From JBDREC01 sp043820105 [NCBI: Pseudomonadota bacterium] (GTDB lineage: Bacteria; Bdellovibrionota_F; JAHFAK01), in the NCBI GenBank assembly GCA_043820105.1, contig JBDREC010000090.1, positions 124,001-188,000 on the forward strand: 64,000 nucleotides of DNA, written 5' to 3'. The notes beneath the pieces are model-generated. The model ran no database searches. It saw only the letters and a list, made by a program, of their open reading frames with translations, and had not been told where the DNA came from. Positions 1-9,552 of this stretch are shown one piece after another; within the stretch, counting starts at the first letter, position 1; every line of letters starts with the position of its first letter. The position numbers were made by a program, and so were the translations under genes.

Positions 1-1258
1 CAGGGCCTGATAAGTCAGAAATAAATTTTAAGCACCAACCTTGTTTATAATCTTTTTCCAAGACTAGTTTAACAGGGCTGGTTTCATTTCCAAGGAGCTC
101 TATGTAATGATCAGATCCAAAAATGTCTTTTATTGAAACTCTACCTTCAGAATCTTCAAGGTAATTTGCTATTTTCAAGCCCTTTTGCACTGTAACTTTA
201 ATTTTAACACCAGCTTGAGTTTCAGATCCAAAAATAAAATCCCTTAACATTGGATCAACAGAAATTGCATCACGGTTAACTGCATATAAAAGCAAGAGCC
301 CAAGGTTTTCATAATAATTAGGAGGACGATATCTTGCTGTTACATCATCATAATCTTTAACCAGGTCTCTGATTGATTCTTCAACCTGAATTTGCCTGTA
401 TGAGGCTTTTGTATGTGCGGAACTTGCTTCTATGTCAGTTAAAATATTATCATTTGGATCAGATGTGCCATTTGATATTCCCATTAGTGATTTAAGAAAA
501 TCAACATCTTCATCTGAAATAGTAGGTGGCAACATTTCTCTTGTAAGCACTCCTCCTGGAATTTTGCTGTGGTAATATTTAACAATGTTTTCAGCTGACC
601 AGTTGTAGTTTGAAAACTGATATAAGCCTGGATTAGGAAAAATGAGTTCAACAGAATTAGGGTCAGTAGTTGGTACAAGTGCCATTTTTATCAAATTAAC
701 TGCAAGGTCATATTCTTGTAAACTGTTTACATTAAAGTGTGGATGATGTGTAAATAATGCTTCTAATAGCAAGAATCTAACGATATAATAGTGTGCTTCA
801 CTAGTAATAGAATCAGAAAACATAGAAGAAATAAATTCTAAAGAATTTTCATGCAGCTTTTCATAGGCTAGTTCTAGTCTATCGTAAGCATAAGTGCACA
901 GCTTTTCCTTGTCAAGAATTTCCCAAATATAATCTCTAATAAGAGGCCAGTTTGGTCCATATTCTTCCATAAGTTGAAGTAGAACAGCGATTTTATTATA
1001 GGCACCATAATGTACATGATAGGTTCTCAATTCTCTGGACATAATGTCTTCAATATCAGCTTGAATTGAAGGCATTATTGGAAATCCTTCGTGAGATGAA
1101 ATTCTATCAGGTATTGAAACTGGTATAACAAATTCTTCTGCTGCTTCTGGCTCAGCTTCATCTGGAACCTGACAATATGTTGAGAAAAAAAATAATAGAT
1201 TTATTGAGAATAAGAGTAGGATAATCCTAAGATGTTTTTTTAAATAGACAGTACCCAT
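1..1258 (-). CDS. Exported protein of unknown function, 3' end outside the window
   Basis: An uninterrupted reading frame of 419 codons runs from an ATG at 1258 to the left edge and has no stop inside the window, so only the N-terminal part is visible. Residues 8-28 form a basic-then-hydrophobic signal segment. A Cys follows in the context FSTYC; Tyr before the Cys is unusual for a lipobox, so lipoprotein status is doubtful. An acidic Pro/Glu stretch follows, then a mixed soluble region rich in Tyr, Glu and Leu. I recognise no domain. The gene is divergent from nusA and stands alone here. It is probably an envelope protein like the other long exported proteins in this window. Confidence 0.75.
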   Translation of the reverse strand, partial: MGTVYLKKHLRIILLLFSINLLFFFSTYCQVPDEAEPEAAEEFVIPVSIPDRISSHEGFPIMPSIQADIEDIMSRELRTYHVHYGAYNKIAVLLQLMEEYGPNWPLIRDYIWEILDKEKLCTYAYDRLELAYEKLHENSLEFISSMFSDSITSEAHYYIVRFLLLEALFTHHPHFNVNSLQEYDLAVNLIKMALVPTTDPNSVELIFPNPGLYQFSNYNWSAENIVKYYHSKIPGGVLTREMLPPTISDEDVDFLKSLMGISNGTSDPNDNILTDIEASSAHTKASYRQIQVEESIRDLVKDYDDVTARYRPPNYYENLGLLLLYAVNRDAISVDPMLRDFIFGSETQAGVKIKVTVQKGLKIANYLEDSEGRVSIKDIFGSDHYIELLGNETSPVKLVLEKDYKQGWCLKFISDLSGP

Positions 1259-1522
1259 AGTGCGTCACCCAATAATATATCCCTGGTAATTTTATATACA
1301 AAAAATAACACAATATGTCAAGGTTATAAGTGAAATTAATAGTTTCTTAATTTTTTTCTTGCCATGATAAAATATTAATGATACGCACTTTTCATCCTGA
1401 TTGTAAAAAACTAATAAAATTTACTAGTTTTTATAATAATCAATGTGATACTTACGGTTCCTCTTTATTTTTCACACACAGGCTGGATTTTTTTTAACAA
1501 ATTATTTGTAGGATTTTTTAAA

Positions 1523-2995
1523 ATGGAAGGTTTAAATTTAACAAAAGTTATCGAACAAGTTTCTAAAGACAAAGGCATTGATGCACGATTAATAGTTGAA
1601 GCTTTAGAATTAGCTATGCTCACTGCTGCAAAAAAGAAACTTGGTCATGAAAAAGAGATTGAAGCTAAATACAACCCAGATAGGGGTGAAGTTGAGGTCT
1701 TTGAATTTAAAACAGTTGTAAAAGAAGTGCTTCATGAAAATGAAATTTCATTGGAACAAGCAAAAGAGCTGGATCCAGAATCTGAGTATGATGATGTTCT
1801 TGGTGTAAAATTAAATTCAGCAGAGCTTGGTCGAATTTCAGCCCAAACTGCGAAACAAGTTATTATACAAAAAGTTAGGGATGCAGAGCGGGATATCACC
1901 TTCACTGAATATGAGAGTAGAAAAGGTCAGATTGTAACAGGTATTGTGAGAAGATTTGAAAAACGCGATATAGTTGTTGATATTGGAAAGACTGAGGCAG
2001 TTTTACCTGAATGTGAACAAATATCTAAAGAAAGATATAGAGTTTCAGACAGGGTGCAGGCTTTGATTATAGATGTTCAAAGAATCACAAAAGGTCCACA
2101 AATTATTCTTTCAAGGGCTGATAATCAATTTTTAGTTAAACTTTTTGAAGCTGAAGTTCCTGAAATTTATGAAGGTACCATTAAAGTTTATGGTGCTGCA
2201 AGAGAACCTGGTGATAGAGCAAAAATAGCTGTGGCTTCAAAAGATTCGGATGTTGATCCAATTGGAGCGTGTGTGGGTGTAAAAGGTTCAAGAGTGCAAA
2301 ACATTGTGCAAGAACTTAAAGGTGAAAGAATCGATATTGTTCCTTATAGCGCTGATTTTGTAAAATATGTTTGTAATGCCCTTGGCTCAAGTATTGAAGT
2401 TGTCAAAGTTATTTTAGATGAAAAGATAGAGGCAATGGATATAGTTGTTCCTGATGACATGCTTTCTTTAGCTATTGGTAAAAGAGGTCAAAATGTTCGC
2501 TTAGCTTCAATGTTAACAGGCTGGTCAATTGATATTAGAAGTGAAGCTCAAATTAAAGAGCTTGCTGATACTATGAAGGCAGTACTAGTTAAGCTTAATG
2601 CTTTTGATGAAGATATTATTAGCCTCATGATTAAACATGGTGTGGTTAAATTCGCTGACTTTCTCTCAATGGAAAACATAGAACTTTCTAATATATTAGG
2701 TATTAAAGAAGAAAGAGTTGTTTTGATGAAGGAACAAGTTGTTACCTACATTGAAGAAGAAAAAATTAGGCTTGAAAAACTTAAAGAAACTTATTCTGAT
2801 AATTCTACAATTGAAGGAAAAAGTCTTGATGAAATTGAGGCAGAAGAAGTAATGGAGATTAAAGAAGAAGAAGGTAAAGAAGAAGAAAAAATAGAAGAAG
2901 AGAAGGAAGAAGTTGTAGAAGAAGAGAATAAAGATGAAGAAAAAGAGATGGTAGAAAAAGCAGAAAAATCAGATAACAATAAAGAAAATAATTAA
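1523..2995 (+). CDS. nusA: Transcription termination/antitermination factor NusA
   Basis: NusA binds RNA polymerase and nascent RNA and modulates pausing, termination and antitermination. The N-terminal polymerase-binding domain covers about residues 1-130, the S1 domain 134-200, and two KH domains follow, with the GxxG-type loops GVKGSRV near 251 and GKRGQNV near 318. The last 50 residues are a Glu/Lys tail, longer and more acidic than usual. An upstream in-frame ATG at 1445 would add 26 hydrophobic residues unlike NusA. The ATG at 1523 gives the normal N-terminus and has AGGA nine bases upstream. It is first in an operon with infB, rbfA, nrnA and truB. The usual rimP is not immediately upstream and no ylxR lies before infB. 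Confidence 0.96.
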   Translation: MEGLNLTKVIEQVSKDKGIDARLIVEALELAMLTAAKKKLGHEKEIEAKYNPDRGEVEVFEFKTVVKEVLHENEISLEQAKELDPESEYDDVLGVKLNSAELGRISAQTAKQVIIQKVRDAERDITFTEYESRKGQIVTGIVRRFEKRDIVVDIGKTEAVLPECEQISKERYRVSDRVQALIIDVQRITKGPQIILSRADNQFLVKLFEAEVPEIYEGTIKVYGAAREPGDRAKIAVASKDSDVDPIGACVGVKGSRVQNIVQELKGERIDIVPYSADFVKYVCNALGSSIEVVKVILDEKIEAMDIVVPDDMLSLAIGKRGQNVRLASMLTGWSIDIRSEAQIKELADTMKAVLVKLNAFDEDIISLMIKHGVVKFADFLSMENIELSNILGIKEERVVLMKEQVVTYIEEEKIRLEKLKETYSDNSTIEGKSLDEIEAEEVMEIKEEEGKEEEKIEEEKEEVVEEENKDEEKEMVEKAEKSDNNKENN

Positions 2996-3017
2996 TTAAT
3001 TTTGGAGGCTTTAATAG

Positions 3018-5741
3018 ATGGCTAAAGTCCGTATTTATGAATTGGCAAAAAAATATTCAATCAGTAATAAAGATGTAATTTCAGTCATTGCATCATTAGG
3101 AATTGAAGCCAAATCTCATATGAGTGTTATTGATCAAGGTTATGTTTCTAAGGTTGATAAAATTGTAAAGGATAAGCTAAAGGCTGGTGATATTGATGTT
3201 GAAAAGATCAAAGCCAAACCTGTAAGAAAACCTAGAAAGAAAAAAGCTAAAGAAGAAGTAATAGAAAAAGTAGACGATCTTAATTTAGGAGCTGAAGTAA
3301 AAGATGTAAGTATTATTGATGATAGCCATAAGCTTACAGAACAAAGAATTAGAACAAATGTTATTAGACGAAGAGTTAGAAAATTTGAGAAAGAAGAATT
3401 GAACGTGGAAGAAATTGTTAGAAAAGCTGAAGATTTGACTCCTGATAAGCTGTTTTCAAAACTAGACAATGTAAAATCTCATGGCGAAAAAGATATGGAA
3501 AGAGCTGTCAAACAAGAAACAAGCGCTGCAGAAGAACATGTTGGAACATATTTTGATCGTTCAAAATATGGTGTAGTTAAAGAAGCTGAACCTAAAGTTG
3601 TGCCTGAATTGAAAATTATGCCTGATGAAGCCCTTTCTGCTGAAGATGAAAAAGCAGGTAAAGAAGCCAAAAAGGTTAAGAAAATCAAACTTGGAGAAAT
3701 ATCTAAACCAAGCGATCCTTCAGTTTCAGTTAAAGTTGAATATGCAAAAGACAAGAAAAAAGGTAAAGATGAATACAAAACAAGATCTTTACGATTTATA
3801 GATAAAGAAGAGCTTGCTCGAAAGAATAAGAAAACTGGCCTAAAAGGACCAGAACAAGCATTTTCTAAATTCGGTAGGAAAAAGAAGAAACAAAAAACAT
3901 CTGATTCTCAAAAAACACAAATCACCACACCAAAAGCAATAAAAAGAAAAATCAAAATGGCTGACACCATTATTGTTGGTGAACTTGCCAAGAGAATGGG
4001 TATTAAGGCAAATGATCTCATTAAAAAATTATTCTCAATGGGACTAATGGTTACAATCAACCAAGCAATTGACCTTGATACAGCGATTTTGATTGCATCT
4101 GAATATAGTTTTGAAATTGAAAATGTTGCATTTGAAGAAGCTGGATTATTGGAAGATGTTGTTGATAAGGCAGTTGATCTTAGTGAAAGACCTCCGGTTG
4201 TTACAGTTATGGGTCACGTTGATCATGGTAAAACAAAGCTTTTAGATGCTATTCGAGATGCAAACGTAATTGATACAGAGGCTGGAGGCATTACTCAGCA
4301 CATTGGTGCTTATAATGTAATGGTTGGTAATAAGTCAGTTACATTTATTGATACTCCTGGTCACGAAGCATTTACTTCCATGAGAGCAAGAGGTGCAAAT
4401 ATTACAGATATCGTTGTTCTCGTTGTAGCAGCTGATGATGGTGTTATGCCACAAACTGTTGAAGCAATCAGGCATGCAAAAGCAGCTGGTGTTCAAATTA
4501 TAGTTGCTATTAATAAAATGGATCTTCCTAGCGCTGATGCAAATAAAGTAAAACAAACCCTAACTGAGTATGAACTTGTTTGTGAAGAATGGGGTGGAGA
4601 TACTATTTTTGTTGAAGTTTCTGCTAAACAAAAAGAGGGAATTGACACTCTGCTAGAAATGATACTATTGAAAGCTGAAATGTTAGAACTTAAAGCAAAT
4701 CCTGATAAGAATTGTGTTGGTGTTGTTGTTGAAGCAAAAATGGAAAAAGGACGAGGACCTGTTGCAACAGTCCTTGTAAGACAAGGAACTCTGAATATTG
4801 GTGATTATATTGTTGCAGGTACTCATAGTGGAAGAGTTAGAGCAATGACAAATCATAGAAGAGAAACCTTAGAAACCGCGCCTCCTTCAACTCCGGTTGA
4901 GGTAATCGGTTTTTCATCTGTGCCAATAGCTGGTGAAGTTGTTAATACTTCGAAAGATGAAAAAATTATTAAACAAATTTCTGATTACAGAACACAAAAA
5001 GCAAGAGAAGCAGAGCTTGCATCAACAGGTAAGATTACTTTAGAAGAACTTTATACCCAGATTAAAGAAGGTGAAGTTCAGGATATTAATGTTATTGTTA
5101 AAGCTGATACAAATGGTTCTGTTGAGGCTATAACAGATTCCTTTGCAAAACTATCAAACAAAGAAGTGAAAATTAATGTTCTGCATGGAGCTGTTGGTGG
5201 CATCCTGGAAACAGATGTTATGTTAGCTGCAGCTTCAAATGCTATCATTGTTGGTTTTAGTGTTAGACCTGATGCCAAAGCCTCAGAAGTTGCTAATAAA
5301 GAAAAAGTAGATATTAAAATTTACAACATTATCTACGATGCGATCGATGCTATGAAAGCTGCCATTGAAGGTGTCTTGTCACCGGAGCTTATTGAAAGCA
5401 TTATTGGTAAAGTGGAAGTTAGAGAAACCTTTACTGTGCCTAAGCTTGGTACTATTGCAGGATCCTATGTTGTTGAAGGTAAAATCAATAGAAATTCAAG
5501 TATTAGAATATTAAGGGATAATATAGTTATCTACGATGGCAAGATTAAATCATTGAGACGATTTAAGGACGACGCAAAGGAAGTAGCTCAGGGATATGAA
5601 TGCGGTGTTGGAGTTGAAAACTATAATGATCTTAAAGTTGGCGATTATTTTGAAGTTTATGAAGTGCAGGAAAAGAAAAGAAAGTTTGAGTCTGCTAAAA
5701 AGGTAGAGGAACCAAAAAGTGAAAAAGAAGCTGAATCTTAA
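3018..5741 (+). CDS. infB: Translation initiation factor IF-2
   Basis: IF-2 is the GTPase that brings formyl-Met-tRNA to the 30S subunit and promotes subunit joining. At 907 residues it is within the usual range. An IF2N module occupies residues 1-50, followed by a Lys/Glu-rich linker and a second IF2N-like module near 315-370. The G domain has GHVDHGKT near 400, DTPGHEAF and NKMD. Domains II, III and the C-terminal fMet-tRNA-binding domain follow. The start has a strong GGAGG Shine-Dalgarno sequence 22 bases after the nusA stop, as expected for co-transcription. Confidence 0.98.
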   Translation: MAKVRIYELAKKYSISNKDVISVIASLGIEAKSHMSVIDQGYVSKVDKIVKDKLKAGDIDVEKIKAKPVRKPRKKKAKEEVIEKVDDLNLGAEVKDVSIIDDSHKLTEQRIRTNVIRRRVRKFEKEELNVEEIVRKAEDLTPDKLFSKLDNVKSHGEKDMERAVKQETSAAEEHVGTYFDRSKYGVVKEAEPKVVPELKIMPDEALSAEDEKAGKEAKKVKKIKLGEISKPSDPSVSVKVEYAKDKKKGKDEYKTRSLRFIDKEELARKNKKTGLKGPEQAFSKFGRKKKKQKTSDSQKTQITTPKAIKRKIKMADTIIVGELAKRMGIKANDLIKKLFSMGLMVTINQAIDLDTAILIASEYSFEIENVAFEEAGLLEDVVDKAVDLSERPPVVTVMGHVDHGKTKLLDAIRDANVIDTEAGGITQHIGAYNVMVGNKSVTFIDTPGHEAFTSMRARGANITDIVVLVVAADDGVMPQTVEAIRHAKAAGVQIIVAINKMDLPSADANKVKQTLTEYELVCEEWGGDTIFVEVSAKQKEGIDTLLEMILLKAEMLELKANPDKNCVGVVVEAKMEKGRGPVATVLVRQGTLNIGDYIVAGTHSGRVRAMTNHRRETLETAPPSTPVEVIGFSSVPIAGEVVNTSKDEKIIKQISDYRTQKAREAELASTGKITLEELYTQIKEGEVQDINVIVKADTNGSVEAITDSFAKLSNKEVKINVLHGAVGGILETDVMLAAASNAIIVGFSVRPDAKASEVANKEKVDIKIYNIIYDAIDAMKAAIEGVLSPELIESIIGKVEVRETFTVPKLGTIAGSYVVEGKINRNSSIRILRDNIVIYDGKIKSLRRFKDDAKEVAQGYECGVGVENYNDLKVGDYFEVYEVQEKKRKFESAKKVEEPKSEKEAES

Positions 5742-5790
5742 TAGTTGTTGGGGTTTTTGGGTTGAGAGTAGTGTTGTGAGAGGGAAAATA

Positions 5791-5831
5791 AAAATAATCA
5801 ATAATTAATAATTAATAAATAATAATTAATT
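5791..5831. repeat. Heptad array, unit AATAATT
   Basis: About six head-to-tail 7-bp units of the type AATAATT, AATAATC and AATAAAT lie between infB and rbfA. The same unit family recurs near 40621, 51927 and 52393. It is one member of the window-wide set of intergenic heptad arrays. Confidence 0.75.
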
Positions 5832-5864
5832 GTTTAGTTAGGTTTTGTTTGGAGAAAATGGGTA

Positions 5865-6203
5865 ATGAAGCTAAGACCGAGAAGAGTTGCTGATCAAATT
5901 AAGCGGTTTTTATCACAATGCCTTTTAACTAAATGTTCGGATCCCAGGGTATCTACTGTTTGGATTACAGATGTAGTCTTATCAGCTGATTTGAAAAACG
6001 CTAAAATATATTATAATTTAATTGATAAAGATCTTGATGTTGGGAAAGCACAACTTGGCCTTAATTCAGTTACTTCTTTTTTAAGAAGAGGTCTTAGCAA
6101 GGACTTAAAATTAAAGTTTACTCCCACCATTTCCTGGTATTATGATGAATCAATAGACTCAAGTCAGAGGATAGATGACTTATTAGATAAATTAAATAAT
6201 TAG
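5865..6203 (+). CDS. rbfA: 30S ribosome-binding factor A
   Basis: RbfA is a late 16S rRNA maturation and cold-adaptation factor. The 112-residue length and the opening MKLRPRRVADQI, the DPRV motif and the KIYYNLI strand fit the KH-like RbfA fold. It sits between infB and the DHH phosphoesterase as in many bacterial nusA-infB operons. GGAG lies about ten bases upstream. An ATG seven bases earlier is out of frame and is not used. Confidence 0.95.
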   Translation: MKLRPRRVADQIKRFLSQCLLTKCSDPRVSTVWITDVVLSADLKNAKIYYNLIDKDLDVGKAQLGLNSVTSFLRRGLSKDLKLKFTPTISWYYDESIDSSQRIDDLLDKLNN

Positions 6204-6211
6204 GATCTAAA

Positions 6212-7174
6212 ATGATTAGTGATGTAATTTCTTTTATTAATAAGTATTCAAGTTTTTTCGTTTCTGCTCATCAAGGACCAGAAGGTGATAGTATATCATC
6301 AACTCTTGCAATGGGTTATTTTTTAAAGTCCATTGGAAAAAAAGTTTACATGTATTGTCCCGACGAAATGCCAGACAATTTTGCATTTTTACATGGCTTT
6401 GAAGAAATCAAAAGAAACATTGAAGCAGATGATGATTTTGCAGCTGCTATAATTGTTGATTGTGGTGATTTTTATAGAATTGGTGATTTAGCTGAAGATT
6501 TAAAAAAGAAAAATGTTCCAATCTGTAATATTGATCATCATAAAACAAATCCCAATTTTGGTAATGTAAATTATGTTAATGCAAAAGCAAGCTCAGCTGG
6601 AGAAATGGTTTATGATATTGCCTTAGAATATGGTTTTAAAATGGACCTTAATTTTGCTCAAATGGCTTATGTAGCAATTGTCAGTGATACTGGAGCATTT
6701 AAATATTCAAATACAAGCAAAAAATGTTTGCATATTTCTGGAGACTTAATTGGGCTTGGTGTTTCTCCTTGGGAAATTACCATGCATCTATTTGAAAATG
6801 AACCTTGGAATAGAATTAAGTTACTAAAAGAAGTATTAAATACAATTGAAATCAGTAAATCAGGAAAATACGCTTCTATTACAATTACAAAAGAAATATT
6901 TGCAAAAACAGGAACAAGCCCTGTTGATACAGATAGATTAATAAACTTTGCCAGATCAATAAGAGGAACAGAAATTGCTTGCCAATTTCGTGAAACAAAG
7001 GAAGGATTTACAAAAGTAAGCTTCAGATCACGAGGAAAAGTAGATGTCTCTGAAATATGCATGTCCTTTGGTGGCGGTGGGCATAAGAATGCTGCTGGCT
7101 GCACGATTCAGTTGCCAATTGATGAAGCAAAGAAAACTGTTTTTGAGAAACTTGATGAATTATTGAGCTTGTAG
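6212..7174 (+). CDS. nrnA: DHH/DHHA1 phosphoesterase, NrnA-like oligoribonuclease/pAp phosphatase
   Basis: Family members degrade nano-RNAs and dephosphorylate 3'-phosphoadenosine 5'-phosphate. The DHH domain shows VDCGD near 90-94 and NIDHHKTN near 107-114. The DHHA1 domain ends with the GGGGHKNAAGC signature near 287-298, which binds the nucleotide. At 320 residues the length is typical. It follows rbfA after eight bases and precedes truB, the standard order in this cluster. Its last codons and the TAG stop lie inside the left arm of a 30-bp perfect inverted repeat, so the 3' end of this gene has been shaped by a heptad array. Confidence 0.93.
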   Translation: MISDVISFINKYSSFFVSAHQGPEGDSISSTLAMGYFLKSIGKKVYMYCPDEMPDNFAFLHGFEEIKRNIEADDDFAAAIIVDCGDFYRIGDLAEDLKKKNVPICNIDHHKTNPNFGNVNYVNAKASSAGEMVYDIALEYGFKMDLNFAQMAYVAIVSDTGAFKYSNTSKKCLHISGDLIGLGVSPWEITMHLFENEPWNRIKLLKEVLNTIEISKSGKYASITITKEIFAKTGTSPVDTDRLINFARSIRGTEIACQFRETKEGFTKVSFRSRGKVDVSEICMSFGGGGHKNAAGCTIQLPIDEAKKTVFEKLDELLSL

Positions 7175-7245
7175 CTGGTAGCTGGTAGCTTGTAGTAGTT
7201 TCTACAAAATACCACCTACAAGCTACCAGCTACCAGCTACAAGCT
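7166..7245. repeat. Perfect 30-bp inverted heptad array between nrnA and truB
   Basis: Left arm 7166-7195 and right arm 7216-7245 are exact reverse complements of 30 bases, separated by a 20-base loop. Each arm consists of 7-bp units TAGCTGG/TAGCTTG (or the complement AGCTACC/AGCTACA). The nrnA stop codon is within the left arm and the truB ATG is five bases after the right arm. The transcript would form a very stable stem just before truB. No U-run follows, so it is not a classic intrinsic terminator. Confidence 0.9.
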
Positions 7246-7250
7246 AAATT

Positions 7251-8144
7251 ATGACATTCAATCGAATACTAATAATCAACAAACCAACAGGAATCACCTC
7301 GTTCAAAGTGACTTCATTTATTAAGAAAAAGCTAAATATCAAAAAAGTCGGGCATATTGGAACCCTGGATCCATTAGCTAGTGGAGTTTTACCGATAGCA
7401 GTAGCTGAAGGAACCAAGATAATTCCTTTCCTGGAAGATGGTTTTAAAGTATATAGAGCAAGCTTAAAGTTTGGCTATGTATCTGATACATATGATTCTG
7501 ATGGGAATGTAGAGGAATATAAAAAAAATTTTAAAATATCTAGAGATAATATTCTTGAAAAGCTAGAAGATTTTGAAGGAGAAATACAACAAGTGCCACC
7601 AAAGTTTTCAGCGATTAAAATCAATGGGAAGAGGGCATATGATCTTGCGCGACAGGGTAAAGAGTTTGAGATTAAGAAAAGAAAAGTTACAATTCATGAA
7701 ATAAAGCTTGAAAACTATGAGAATGTAGAAGCAACTATTTATATAAAATGTTCAAAAGGAACATATATAAGATCAATAGCTAATGACCTGGGGCAAAAGC
7801 TTGGCTGTGGAGCGATTTTGTCGGGGCTTGTGAGGTTAGAGGCTTATCCATTTAAGATTGAAGACTCAATTGATTTTAATGAGTTTGAAGACATGGGGAT
7901 TGAAGAATTAAGATTAAGAGCAATGAGATTGTCAAAATGTTTAGCAGAGTATAGAAGTATAGAGATTAGTGAAAAAGAAAAAGAAGAGGTTTATAGATCT
8001 GGAAGACTAAATATAAGAGTTAAGATTGAAGATGAAAGACAAAAGATTAAGATAATAGATGAAGATGAAAATTTGATTGCTATAGCAAGGCAACTGGATT
8101 CAGGTTATTTGCAAATGTTAAGGGTTTTTAATGGGGAGAATTAG
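7251..8144 (+). CDS. truB: tRNA pseudouridine(55) synthase TruB
   Basis: TruB isomerises U55 in the T-loop of tRNAs to pseudouridine. The start INKPTGITSF, the catalytic motif GTLDPLASG with Asp40, and KFSAIKINGKRAYDLAR are diagnostic; a PUA-like C-terminal region completes 297 residues. There is no Shine-Dalgarno sequence before the ATG, because the inverted heptad array ends five bases upstream. Translation probably depends on read-through from nrnA or on the hairpin bringing the two genes together. It is last in the nusA operon and converges on the aminopeptidase gene. Confidence 0.96.
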   Translation: MTFNRILIINKPTGITSFKVTSFIKKKLNIKKVGHIGTLDPLASGVLPIAVAEGTKIIPFLEDGFKVYRASLKFGYVSDTYDSDGNVEEYKKNFKISRDNILEKLEDFEGEIQQVPPKFSAIKINGKRAYDLARQGKEFEIKKRKVTIHEIKLENYENVEATIYIKCSKGTYIRSIANDLGQKLGCGAILSGLVRLEAYPFKIEDSIDFNEFEDMGIEELRLRAMRLSKCLAEYRSIEISEKEKEEVYRSGRLNIRVKIEDERQKIKIIDEDENLIAIARQLDSGYLQMLRVFNGEN

Positions 8145-8169
8145 GTCAAAGAAAAAAATTATTTTTGAT

Positions 8170-9534
8170 TTAAATAGGTTGAATGTCGTATCTTTCACCA
8201 AGTAAAAAGTCCGTATGCCAAACACGAGAATTATTAAAACTGATTGGGGTTTTTCCGCCCATGAATTCGTTTGTTCCTGTTGCTATGTGGAGTCTTAGTT
8301 TTTCATCAAGTAAAACATTGCCTGTTGTTGATTCCAGGCCTGTCAGGTGTTTCTCGATTACTGGGTTAACTGGGCATACGCCTAATTCAGCAATGATGCC
8401 TCTTGCTTGGAAGGCTTTTTGTTGATCGCCTGTGTAATTGTTATTCGATAAACCAATAAGTTCCATGAGTACATCATTTCCAGATTCAGCTTTTGTAATT
8501 GCGATTCTTTCTCTGCCTTTTGAGTCAATGAACTTTGTTTTTTTAACTGCTTTGCCATCTTTAAAGGCTATTTTATAATTATTGATTGTTCCATATGGTG
8601 TAATTAATGGAATCTTGCTAATAATAACACCATTAGCACTAGTTTCAACAGGGGCTGTACATAGTTCACCTGAATAATGATTTGTTGTCCAAATCTCAAA
8701 AGGTAAGGTGTTATCAAGGGACATGTTTCCAGCTCTACCTGTTTCTGCTAGAAGTGGACGTTTATTTAAACTTAAAGTTAGATTGGTACCAAATTCATCA
8801 GTTATTCTTAAACTTTTGCCTTCTATAGAGCTTGATAATAGATGTTCATAAAATTTTAAACCTCTTATTTTGTCAATTATCATGTCTGGGTGAATTGACA
8901 TAGCCTCGTAATAGACCTTCTTAAAAAATTCAAAATCAATTCCTAGCTTCTGTGCTTCTCGTATCGTTGGGAAAGAAAAAATTGATCTTGATAAGAGATC
9001 TCTTGAGTTAACTTTATTACCATAGAATATAGCTGTTTCATTGTAAATGTTATCATATTTTAATAAGAGTTTGTGTTCATCTGGTGATGGATTATAATAT
9101 CTTGGAGAAAGAATTTTTATATATGTTCCCTTTTTCTTTCCACTTACAAGCCATTTGGCTGTTTCCATCATTGAATTCGCTAAGGCTTTCTGATCTTCAC
9201 TTGTTTTTAAAAGTTTCATTAAGAGTGAGCAGTTTTTAGTACCTTGTCTTAAATCAAGAATTAACTTGGATTCAATTCCAAGGGTCTTTAAATACTCGGA
9301 AAAGGTGATTGCCATTTCAACAGTATCACAACCTGTGTAAATAACGGTTCTATCACTTTTATCATAAGTTCCAACTGCTGAAATAGCTGATTTTATGGCA
9401 TCATAAATCTTAAGACTGTATTTTGCATGACTTGCGTCAATATGGATTTCAGAAATGTTTTTATTCGTCAATTCTTCTTTTACATTTTCAAACCAAGTTC
9501 CATTATCGATTTCTTTTTTGTTTAAAATAATCAC
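8170..9534 (-). CDS. M29-like (thermophilic aminopeptidase family) metallopeptidase
   Basis: M29 enzymes are metal-dependent aminopeptidases that release N-terminal residues from peptides in the cytoplasm. The C-terminal half carries the family pattern: SGELCTAPVETSANG, then AESGNDVLMELIG, then DEKLRLHIATG and SRVWHTDFLLG, which supply Glu, His and Asp ligand candidates. The first 150 residues resemble the N-terminal Rossmann-like part. The 454-residue length is slightly above the usual 400-415. The start is GTG with CAGGAGA four bases upstream. It lies 18 bases after trmD and ends the rpsP-khpA-rimM-trmD transcript. Family placement rests on motifs only. Confidence 0.75.
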   Translation of the reverse strand: MIILNKKEIDNGTWFENVKEELTNKNISEIHIDASHAKYSLKIYDAIKSAISAVGTYDKSDRTVIYTGCDTVEMAITFSEYLKTLGIESKLILDLRQGTKNCSLLMKLLKTSEDQKALANSMMETAKWLVSGKKKGTYIKILSPRYYNPSPDEHKLLLKYDNIYNETAIFYGNKVNSRDLLSRSIFSFPTIREAQKLGIDFEFFKKVYYEAMSIHPDMIIDKIRGLKFYEHLLSSSIEGKSLRITDEFGTNLTLSLNKRPLLAETGRAGNMSLDNTLPFEIWTTNHYSGELCTAPVETSANGVIISKIPLITPYGTINNYKIAFKDGKAVKKTKFIDSKGRERIAITKAESGNDVLMELIGLSNNNYTGDQQKAFQARGIIAELGVCPVNPVIEKHLTGLESTTGNVLLDEKLRLHIATGTNEFMGGKTPISFNNSRVWHTDFLLGERYDIQPI

Positions 9535-9552
9535 AGTTTCTCCTGATTAATT

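Noticed and set aside
1399-1440. TATAAT upstream of nusA at 1432-1437
   Set aside because: No acceptable -35 at 16-18 bp; TTGTAA is 25 bp away. The nusA promoter was not located.
1445-1522. 26-codon upstream extension of nusA
   Set aside because: Hydrophobic Phe-rich sequence unlike any NusA; the internal ATG at 1523 has a ribosome-binding site and the normal N-terminus.
2791-2979. Antisense Ser-rich frames opposite Glu-rich gene ends (nusA, infB)
   Set aside because: Frames opposite GAA/GAG runs stay open as Ser/Phe-rich shadows; no start signals.
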